A stretch of DNA of 64,000 nucleotides from JBCCFW01 sp039029535 (GTDB lineage Bacteria > Acidobacteriota > JBCCFW01), in the NCBI GenBank assembly GCA_039029535.1, contig JBCCFW010000021.1, positions 3,539-67,538 on the forward strand. Direction: 5' to 3'. The translations under genes and the position numbers were made by a program. The notes under the pieces were generated by a model. That model saw nothing but the letters and a program-made list of their open reading frames with translations, did not search any database and was not told where the DNA came from. Each line of letters starts with the position of its first letter. The stretch's first letter is position 1. Shown piece by piece: positions 57,701 through 64,000 of the stretch.

Positions 57701-59664
57701 TCCGCATCGTCGGCGCGAAGGACGACGTGGCTGTCGGCGCCGACGTCGGACCAGGTCAGCTCCATCCGCGGCAAGCCGGAGCCAGGATCACTTCCGACCG
57801 CGACGGCGAGAGTCGGATCGGCGGGCGGCGTGCAGGGAGCCGCATCGGGTGGTCGGAGCCCCGCCTCGAGCAGACCATGCGCCCCGAGCGCGTCCTCGAT
57901 GTATGACGCGTGCGGCGTGCCGTCGGCGAGACCGTCGCCCTCGTCGTCGGCCAAGAGGAACGCCTCGTGTGCCCCCATGCCGATCGACTGAAGGTCGGAA
58001 GGCGCGTAGGCCGCCAGCAGCGCTCGTGAGCGGTAGAAGATCCGCTCGGCGACTTCCCAAGCCTCTTCCTCGGGGAGCGCCCCTCCCGGCAAGGGCGTGC
58101 CGTCGCGCCCCAGGCCGGTCCGCAGGTTCTCGATCAGTCCCCAGAAAGCCTGACCGAGGATCTCCCCCTCGCAATGCCCCTCGAAGCCGAGCACCCCACG
58201 ATAGAGATCACTCGTGGGACACGCGTCCACTGCATTCGCGACGGTGAGACGTCCTCGACGGTGACCCACGCTGGTCGGATCGAGATCGCGCACTCCGGTG
58301 CACTCGTCGGAGGGCCAGTCGAAGCTGTTGCGGTAGAAGCCCTCGCCGATGCAGGCATCGCGACCCCTCAGGATGTCGACGATGTCGGCGACCGCCTCAC
58401 CGGTGGCGGCATCGACGCTCACGCTGCTGGCGGGCAACCCGTCGGCCGCGTCGAGACCATGGCCCCACTCGTGGGCGATCACTCCACGGAGCTCGCCAGT
58501 GTTCGCACAGCGAGACGACGAGCGCATGAAGTTGAGGGTGCGGCCGTCGAAGTAGGCGTTGCAGGAACCTCGCAGGTTCGTGCGGATGTCGAGCGGATCG
58601 GTCAGGAACGGGCTGCCGAGATGACGCGACGCCTGGCGACGCAAGCGCTCGACCAGGAAGAAGGTCGTGCGCTCCGCCGGTGTCGACCGACCGTTGCCCG
58701 TCGCGTCCTCGCCACCGACCCCGAAGTCGATCTCACCATCGGCCCCCGCGCTCGCCGCCGCGGCGGTCGGTCCCGTGCAGCTCACGCAGCTCACGCGCGC
58801 CGCCGGACCGGTCAAGGTCGCCACGCCCCCACCAGGAGGTGGTGCGAAGAAGCCCTCGGCCCCGCTGGTCACGCCGCCACCGACGTCGCTCCACAGCAAC
58901 AGCTCGGTGCGCTCACCGTCGGCGGGATCCTCGCCTCGCACGCCGCCTTGCACCCGACGCTCGAGCCCACCAGCCGGCGGAGGGTCACAGGACTCGATGG
59001 TTTCGTCACGCAGGGTCAACAGACCTCCCCCGACCGCGTCGATCCACGCGACGAAGCGGCGGGGCAGGTCGTCAACGGTGGTGCGGAGCTCGACTTCCCA
59101 GGCGAGCGAACGCTCGGGCTCCGGCGTGAGGACGAGCTCGGCCGGCGACCACTCGACGACGGCGTCGTGGCCACCGGGGAGCGCGGCGGCCGCTCGGGTC
59201 TCAGCCTGTTCGGATCCGAAGCGCACGACGGGCGGAGCCGACAGCGGCCCGCTGCCGACGACGTGCGCGGCGAGCACGCGGTCGTCGACGATCGCCATGG
59301 TGAGACGTGAGCCGATCACGCGAGCACCACCGACGACTCGATCGAAGTGGACTGCACGCAGGCCCGACTCGACGGTCGAGCGTTGCGTCGCGGCGTTCGG
59401 TACCTGCTGCCACTCGTCGGGTGTCAGCTCCAGGACTCCTGCGAGCTGTCGGAGTGCCTGCCCCTCGGCGTCGACGTCCGACGGCAGGACGAGAGCTCCA
59501 CCACTGAGCCGGCGTGGGCGACCGCTGACGGCGTCCGGCGTGAGCTCCCAGGCGGCACCGTGACGGAGCTGGAAGCGACGCAGCTCGCCATCGGCCTGCA
59601 CCGGGCTGACACCGAGCACGAGCAGGGACGTGAGAAACAGGACGGGACGCGGGACGAACGTCAT
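54727..59664 (-). CDS. Secreted thermolysin-like metallopeptidase with VCBS and PKD repeats
   Basis: A 1645-aa secreted protein. Signal peptide (LFLTSLLVLGVSPVQA), FTP/PepSY-like propeptide (~50-230), then a gluzincin catalytic domain with HEWGH (H398, E399, H402) and downstream E423 in GEAVADI, the M4-type third ligand. The segment DEGDGLADGTPHASY is near 605. Residues ~640-950 are CARDB/fibronectin-like, ~950-1390 FG-GAP/VCBS repeats (DIDGDGASEIVVV, DLDHDGDIEILIG-like loops), and ~1430-1570 two PKD domains (EVRWDFGDGSP, EVTWSFGDGTP). The active site is intact. It is paralogous to the divergent gene at 59940. Confidence 0.8.
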   Translation of the reverse strand: MTFVPRPVLFLTSLLVLGVSPVQADGELRRFQLRHGAAWELTPDAVSGRPRRLSGGALVLPSDVDAEGQALRQLAGVLELTPDEWQQVPNAATQRSTVESGLRAVHFDRVVGGARVIGSRLTMAIVDDRVLAAHVVGSGPLSAPPVVRFGSEQAETRAAAALPGGHDAVVEWSPAELVLTPEPERSLAWEVELRTTVDDLPRRFVAWIDAVGGGLLTLRDETIESCDPPPAGGLERRVQGGVRGEDPADGERTELLLWSDVGGGVTSGAEGFFAPPPGGGVATLTGPAARVSCVSCTGPTAAAASAGADGEIDFGVGGEDATGNGRSTPAERTTFFLVERLRRQASRHLGSPFLTDPLDIRTNLRGSCNAYFDGRTLNFMRSSSRCANTGELRGVIAHEWGHGLDAADGLPASSVSVDAATGEAVADIVDILRGRDACIGEGFYRNSFDWPSDECTGVRDLDPTSVGHRRGRLTVANAVDACPTSDLYRGVLGFEGHCEGEILGQAFWGLIENLRTGLGRDGTPLPGGALPEEEAWEVAERIFYRSRALLAAYAPSDLQSIGMGAHEAFLLADDEGDGLADGTPHASYIEDALGAHGLLEAGLRPPDAAPCTPPADPTLAVAVGSDPGSGLPRMELTWSDVGADSHVVLRADDADEAYVPVAELGVGVTAWSDRSVLPGRTYLYRVLAADAAGCTSHGTSSVTATAGPVLTIDALRLDDAAGGDGDLLLSYGEEAELAIDLRNVGGADALDLSVTLASTDPLLVVTTAGPLDYGTVGVGAVAASPGSFVIRADPGAPSHQQLLLSGVTSDGACLRLTVPVELGTEELVVVSSTLDDAAGGDGNGAWDPGESVRVNWELREDGLLPVQSIQGVLTLAPGAPAGITIDVGSDTWPDLAPGASAHDLAAFELTADMTVPRGARVPFLLSVTTAGAGPVDLPVDLLVGGLPPGQLEWSDGPRTIIEQQTPLVLQLDDDDGDGRVTGCDIPDVVYRAGVLANSGLVAMSGDGSRELWRSVDPCFDLASGSQAAGADIDGDGASEIVVVGRDGHACAFDEDGTRLWRTDRIMMSGQRGMPTNYAGMPKIRDLDHDGDIEILIGYTLLDAADGSVIWEKFWDNWGPTMIADLDLDGSEELIGGYYEPSMGADRPRTVDTAGILDPRVFDGFSWGGGVTQLDLDPEPELVYMDQFVHLHAENHDGTEVFPPIELAPLTQTGGTATPCAGDFDGDGFSEIAVPSRDFLHVFDQDGTELWTHARDGEYFGSCSVFDFDLDGRPEIVTHDKQFLHVLSGTGSVLWEHEARSPWDHWNTPVIADVDADGSAELVVMRTPSGASTELFVFGNPAWPPARRIWGEHAYAVTEIEDGGAVASELNRSWLSHGMINGQVAACGCADSVLSLAVDSSCDGTTACLTADTTGDVAEVRWDFGDGSPPVSGAVACHDFGGAGTRVVTVELVDSAGCSVTRREVVELPEPLTLTVPDVTICIAERTCLTVVPSGGTGPYEVTWSFGDGTPDEVGEEVCHAWPPGDFTVAARVRDAAGCLVENVRTFPVGRVPASVGPVLRPLGHGDPLAPMISSSWDWSGDQGLPRPTDQSYVFLRGSEPELLLRVVGSEGLAATSFTEETPAGGPRLHFFKVLAEDPCGLESEN

Positions 59665-59939
59665 CTGCGGATCTCCAGCAGCCCGGACCTCGTCCGGACT
59701 CTCATCACCTTCGTCGCGCCAGCCCCACGTGCAGGATGGAGCGGCCGTCGCCCATCGTCGAGGCTGCCCTGCCCCCGGTGATCAGCATGCTGGGAACCCG
59801 AATGGGCGTTCGGGAACACGGGGGGTGTCAGACAGGCCCGCGGGATGCATCTTTTGGTGAGAAACACCCCGTCATGGAGTTACTGGTAGGTACTCGTTCC
59901 GGAGTGCCGTCCGCTCTCGATGTCCGACCGGAGACCGTC
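59665..59939. promoter_or_regulatory. Divergent promoter region of paralogous peptidases
   Basis: 275 bp shared by two divergent genes. It holds the palindrome CAGCATGCTG (59783-59792) and a hairpin CCCGAA-TGGGCG-TTCGGG (59797-59814). The two lie 4 bp apart and could be a regulator site serving both genes. No -35/-10 pair was convincing. Confidence 0.4.
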
Positions 59940-62900
59940 ATGTTGCGTTCCCCCGTGCTGGCTGCGTCCTGCCTGCTCGTGCTTCTCCCGCCCCTGCTGG
60001 CCACGGCGGGTGAGCCGACTTCGACGACGAACGCTTGGGCCCGCCTCGACGCGGAGGGCTTCACGGTCCAGCGAGCGGCCGATGGCACCCTGCGGAGGAT
60101 GCTCGGCGGAGCCTTCGAGCTACTGTCCGAGGACGAGTTGGTCTCACTCGATGCACGACGGGACCAGCGAGCTCTCGTCATGGCGATCGAGAAGCTGCTG
60201 ACGGGGCCATCGGGTCTCCTCGGGCTCGAGGCCGACGAGCTTCGTCTCACCACCTCGGGTCCGCATCCCTTCGGTCGCTCTGGGCTCATCGTCCATCACG
60301 AGCTGGTGCACGACGACGTGCCGGTCTTCGGCGCGCGGGTCACGACGGTTCTGCGCGGCGGGAGGCTGACCTACCTCGGTCGAGTCGGCGCGCTCCCCAC
60401 GACGGCAGCCACTCCCTCCATCGGAGCCACCACGGCGACCAGCACCACGCTCCGCGCCGCCGGGCTGCGACCCATCGGCCTGATGCGACCGGCCGTGACC
60501 GACCTCTACTGGAAGCCGGTCGACGACGGTCATCGGCTGGCATGGCGGGTGTCGGTGCTCGCCGCCGACACCCGACGTCATCACGTGGGCTGGGTCGACG
60601 CGCTCGACGGCAGCCTGCTCGAGCTCGCCGACGCCACCGTCGAGGGCTGCCTCGGCCCGGCACCTGCCGAAGCAGCGGGTCGCGTGCTCGGTGGCGTGCT
60701 GCCGCACGGTCCCGACGACGACGAGCGGCTCGAGCTCTTGCCTTCGATCGAGGTCGGTGGCGTGGTCGCCGGGCTCGACGGTCACTTCGTCGACCCGGCG
60801 CTCCCGACGACGGTCGGCCTCTCCGGTCCGGTGGTGAACGTCGACTGCGTGGCCTGCACCGATCCCGAGCACCCGGCCGCGAGTGTCGGCGCCGATGGTG
60901 ACGTGAGCTTCGGCACCGGCGGCAGCGACACGATGGGCAACGGTTTCGCGAGCCGCGCCGATCGCACGTGTTACTTCCACTCCGAGGCCGCCCGTCGTCA
61001 GGCCACGCGCTGGCTCGATCTCACCTGGCTCGACGAGCAGCTCCAGGTCGACACGAACCTCCCCGGCAACTGCAACGCGTACTGGAACGGCACCTCGCTC
61101 AACTTCTTCCAGGCCTCCGACCGCTGCGCGAACGCCGGTGAGATCCAGGACGTCATCTCCCACGAGTGGGGTCACGGTCTCGACACCAACGACGGTCTCC
61201 CCTCCTCCCCGCTCTCGGTCGACGCCGCCACGGGTGAGGCCGTCGCCGACATCGTCGCCATGCTTCGCAGCCACGATTCATGCCTCGGCGAGGGCTTCTT
61301 CCGCAGCGCGGCCGACTGGCCCTCCGCCGATTGCTCCGGCGTGCGCGAGCTCGACGAGCACGCCCCCGGTCACGTGCGGGGCATGCCGGCGACGCTCACC
61401 GTCGACAACGCGACGACCGAGTGTCCGCCCTCGGCGACGTACCGCGGGCCACTCGGCGCCGAGGGTCACTGCGAGGGTGAGATCTTCGGCCAGGCCTTCT
61501 GGCGTCTCGTGCAGGTCCTCGCCACCGGTCTCGACGCCGACGGCAGCCCGGTCGCCGGCGGCACCGCCCTGGGCGAGGACGTCGCCTGGCAGGTGGCCGA
61601 GCGTCTCTTCCACGACTCGCGGCCGCTGCTGGCGTCGTACGCGCCGTCTCACCTCCAGAGCATCGGGACCTCTGCACACGACGCGTTCCTGCTCGTCGAC
61701 GACGTCGGAGACGGCGTGGCTGACGGCACGCCTCACTCCTGGGCCATCCACGCCGCCTTCGAGCGTCACGGGATGACCGAGATCGGCTCGATGCCCCTGG
61801 CCGAGGACGGCTGCACCGTGCCGGTCACCGCCCTCTCGGCCAACGCCGTCTTCGACACGGCGACGGGGCGACCTCTCGTCCGCCTGAGCTGGACTGCCGG
61901 TGCGGACGAGGTCGAGCTGCTGCGTTCGAGCGAGGAGCGCGACGGCTTCCTGCTCATCAGCGATCCGCTCCCGCCCGGCTCGGACATGTTGGTCGACCGG
62001 GGCGTGCTGGGAGGACGTGACTACCGCTACGCGCTGGTCACCGTGGACGCGACCGGTTGTCGGAGCGAGCCTTCGATCGTCACGGTCACCACGCCCACCG
62101 CCATCATGGACGTCACCGGCGTCCGCGTGGACGACACGACGACGGGCGATGCCGACGGCCTGCTCGGTGTCGACGAGGAGGTCGAGCTCTTCGTCACCGT
62201 GGCGAACTTGAGCGATGCGCCCCTCACGGGCGTGACGCTCGGCCTCGATGCCGATGCCGGCTTCACGCTGCTCGCGGGTGGCCCCTTCGCCACGGCCGAC
62301 CTCGCTCCCGGCGAGAGTCGCGAGCTGGCCATGGCCTTCCGGCTACGCAGCGACCTCCTCCCACCACGCGTGCTCCGCCTGCCGTTCACGCTCGAGGCGG
62401 CGGAGGGCTGCCTGCGAGCCGACCGCTTGCTCGACGTGCACCAGCCCGAGCTCGTGCTGGTCGGCGAGCGGCTCGACGACAGCCTGTTCTCCGACGACCA
62501 GGTCTTCGATCCCGGTGAGACCGTGGAGCTGTTCTTCGAGCTCGAGAACCTCGGCAACCTCGACGCGACGATGGTCACCGGCACGCTCACGTTCCGCGGC
62601 GTGCCACCCGCCGAGGTCACCTTGGTGGCGGACACCGCTCCCTGGCCGGCCCTTCCGATCGGAGCACGCGAGTGGACCTCGGGCCCGCGCTTCGCGCTCG
62701 AGGCGAGCCCGGCCGTCGTGCTCGGCACCGAGATCCCGCTGACCCTGTCCCTGAGCGTGAACGGACGGGTGGGTCCGAGCTTCCCGGTCGACATCGTGGT
62801 CGGCGGCTTTCCGCCGGGTCAGCTCGAGTGGGAGGTCCGCACCGAGGAGCTCGAGCCCATGGGCACCGGTCAGGCGGTGAACCATCCCTTCGTCATCCAG

Positions 62901-63968
62901 ACCAACGACGATGACGGCGACGGACGCATCACGGCCTGCGACATCCCCGACGTCATCTTCGAGGTCTGGAACCTCGGCGGCGTCGACGGCTTCCACGTCC
63001 TCTCCGGCGACGACGGCCGAGAGCTGACCAGCTTCCCGGTCACCGCCTGCCGGGACGGCTGGTCGACCTTCCAGACCTTCGCGGTCGGCGACATCGACGG
63101 TGATGGCGAGCCCGAGCTCGTGACGGATCGCGACAACCGCAACGCCTGCGCCATGGAGCTCGACGGCTCGCTCCTGTGGGAGACCGAGCGGGTGGTGGGC
63201 TTCAGCATCTTCCCGCAGCCGACCAAGATTGCGCCGAACATCGCGGACGTCGATCATGACGGTCGCGCCGAGGTCATCGTCGGGCACTCAGTCATCGAGG
63301 GCGAGGACGGCACGGTCGCCTGGTCGGACCTCGACGGCGGGGCCGGAGGCCGTTCCATCGTGGGCGACCTCGACCTCGACGGCGAGCTCGACATCATCGG
63401 CTTCGAGGGTCGCGTCCGGCAGGCGGACGGCACGGACCTCGGCACGCTCTTCCCCGAGCTCTGGAAGGACGGCGGTCTCGTTCAGCTCGACGACGATCCG
63501 GAGCCCGAGCTGGTGTACCTGGGTTGGCCGTCGGATCGCGTCGTCTACATCCAGGCCCGTGAGCACGACGGCACCGACATCTGGCGTCACGACCCACCAC
63601 CGGGACTGGACTTGCGCTGCCCGCCCTGCTTCGGCGACCTGGACGGCGACGGCAAGACGGAGATGGCCCAACCCGGAGGAACCGTCATGTACGCGGTCGA
63701 CGACGACGGCTCGTTCATGTGGAGCACGCCCATCGACGACTCCACGGGTGCGTCGGGCTGCTCGGTCTTCGACTTCGATCTCGACGGTCGGGCGGAAGTC
63801 GTGCACCGCGACCAGCGGGACCTGCGCGTGTTCCTCGGAGCGACCGGCAAGGTGCTGTGGTCGGCACCGGTGAGCTCGCAGACCCTCTACGAGTGCCCGC
63901 AGGACAATGCCATAGCTGATGGGTCGACGGGAAATTTTTGGAAATTGAAACCGAGAGAAATTTTCTAA
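59940..63968 (+). CDS. Paralogous secreted thermolysin-like metallopeptidase, C-terminus altered
   Basis: A 1342-aa frame from ATG 59940 (GGAG just upstream; signal VLAASCLLVLLPPLLATAG). FTP-like propeptide, catalytic HEWGH (H408, E409, H412) and E433 in GEAVADI with the same 25-residue spacing as the paralog; then CARDB-like modules and VCBS repeats (DIDGDGEPELVTD, DVDHDGRAEVIVG, DLDLDGELDIIG). Compared with the 1645-aa paralog it lacks the last VCBS segment and the PKD domains: from ~63905 the sequence changes to A/T-rich DNA and a TAA. The stop at 63968 is probably not native. Confidence 0.78.
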   Translation: MLRSPVLAASCLLVLLPPLLATAGEPTSTTNAWARLDAEGFTVQRAADGTLRRMLGGAFELLSEDELVSLDARRDQRALVMAIEKLLTGPSGLLGLEADELRLTTSGPHPFGRSGLIVHHELVHDDVPVFGARVTTVLRGGRLTYLGRVGALPTTAATPSIGATTATSTTLRAAGLRPIGLMRPAVTDLYWKPVDDGHRLAWRVSVLAADTRRHHVGWVDALDGSLLELADATVEGCLGPAPAEAAGRVLGGVLPHGPDDDERLELLPSIEVGGVVAGLDGHFVDPALPTTVGLSGPVVNVDCVACTDPEHPAASVGADGDVSFGTGGSDTMGNGFASRADRTCYFHSEAARRQATRWLDLTWLDEQLQVDTNLPGNCNAYWNGTSLNFFQASDRCANAGEIQDVISHEWGHGLDTNDGLPSSPLSVDAATGEAVADIVAMLRSHDSCLGEGFFRSAADWPSADCSGVRELDEHAPGHVRGMPATLTVDNATTECPPSATYRGPLGAEGHCEGEIFGQAFWRLVQVLATGLDADGSPVAGGTALGEDVAWQVAERLFHDSRPLLASYAPSHLQSIGTSAHDAFLLVDDVGDGVADGTPHSWAIHAAFERHGMTEIGSMPLAEDGCTVPVTALSANAVFDTATGRPLVRLSWTAGADEVELLRSSEERDGFLLISDPLPPGSDMLVDRGVLGGRDYRYALVTVDATGCRSEPSIVTVTTPTAIMDVTGVRVDDTTTGDADGLLGVDEEVELFVTVANLSDAPLTGVTLGLDADAGFTLLAGGPFATADLAPGESRELAMAFRLRSDLLPPRVLRLPFTLEAAEGCLRADRLLDVHQPELVLVGERLDDSLFSDDQVFDPGETVELFFELENLGNLDATMVTGTLTFRGVPPAEVTLVADTAPWPALPIGAREWTSGPRFALEASPAVVLGTEIPLTLSLSVNGRVGPSFPVDIVVGGFPPGQLEWEVRTEELEPMGTGQAVNHPFVIQTNDDDGDGRITACDIPDVIFEVWNLGGVDGFHVLSGDDGRELTSFPVTACRDGWSTFQTFAVGDIDGDGEPELVTDRDNRNACAMELDGSLLWETERVVGFSIFPQPTKIAPNIADVDHDGRAEVIVGHSVIEGEDGTVAWSDLDGGAGGRSIVGDLDLDGELDIIGFEGRVRQADGTDLGTLFPELWKDGGLVQLDDDPEPELVYLGWPSDRVVYIQAREHDGTDIWRHDPPPGLDLRCPPCFGDLDGDGKTEMAQPGGTVMYAVDDDGSFMWSTPIDDSTGASGCSVFDFDLDGRAEVVHRDQRDLRVFLGATGKVLWSAPVSSQTLYECPQDNAIADGSTGNFWKLKPREIF

Positions 63969-64000
63969 CGAAGATGTCATAGTTAAAACGTCGTAGGCAA
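63905..64000. other. A/T-rich junction at window edge
   Basis: The last ~90 bases fall from about two-thirds GC to well under half (GGGAAATTTTTGG, GAGAAATTTTC, TTAAAACG). The paralog predicts that a VCBS motif (VIADVDxDG) should occur at about 63910; instead NAIADG is followed by unrelated codons and a stop. Possible causes are low-quality contig-end sequence, a chimeric join, or a real insertion or recombination point. Confidence 0.6.

Overview
The window is a high-GC, gene-dense bacterial chromosome segment. Many starts are GTG, and neighbouring genes often overlap by four bases (GTGA or ATGA). Lipoprotein and Sec/Tat export signals plus a predicted outer-membrane beta-barrel point to a double-membrane bacterium. 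The mix is hopanoid-type squalene genes, a YacL-type PIN/TRAM protein, a DUF4388 protein, a Uma2 protein, many VCBS/PKD/CARDB secreted proteins and an ASPIC/UnbV lipoprotein. That mix suggests Planctomycetota, Acidobacteriota, Myxococcota or a related lineage. No rRNA gene is present, so the phylum cannot be fixed from this window. I saw no tRNA, CRISPR array or insertion sequence by eye.

Layout: 1-2262 holds hpnD-hpnE (squalene formation). 2444-7002 holds an inactive M1-peptidase-like protein, a FlgO/TolB-like periplasmic protein, a PIN/TRAM membrane protein and a DUF4388 protein. 7187-13027 encodes one 1946-residue secreted Ig/PKD/CARDB protein. It is followed by htpG and a Uma2 nuclease-like gene. 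From 29032 down to 15816 the minus strand is one long run: a fused isopropylmalate-dehydratase-like enzyme, an aldo/keto reductase, an ABC-2 exporter, and a polyamine-flavoured membrane module. The module contains a flavin amine oxidase, SpeD, a zinc-ribbon DUF4178 protein, a 69-aa protein, a DUF350 protein, a membrane-fused aminopropyltransferase, a Tat-lipoprotein FAD oxidase and a polytopic membrane protein.

29524-36086 is an RHS/YD-repeat island with visibly lower GC. The RHS protein ends in what looks like a CHAT/caspase-like cysteine peptidase tip. It is followed by a small membrane protein, a decayed second copy of the tip in three reading frames, and a second, shorter copy of the membrane protein. 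The RHS signal peptide lies in a different frame from the RHS body.

36427-43610 carries a PLP decarboxylase, a DUF2461 protein and a four-gene envelope operon (lipoprotein, FtsX/MacB-like permease, LolD-like ATPase, TPR/VCBS/ASPIC lipoprotein). 43739-54709 carries a secreted protein, ppdK, a HEAT-like protein, an inositol-monophosphatase-family phosphatase, hflX, an outer-membrane protein and a hypothetical gene. The last 10 kb hold two divergent paralogous thermolysin-like secreted metallopeptidases with VCBS repeats. The final ~90 bases fall sharply in GC, and the second paralog loses its expected C-terminus there, which suggests a contig-edge artefact or a junction.

The strongest candidates for a poorly described system are the RHS-CHAT-like tip with its duplicated tip/membrane-protein cassette, and the polyamine-linked membrane module.
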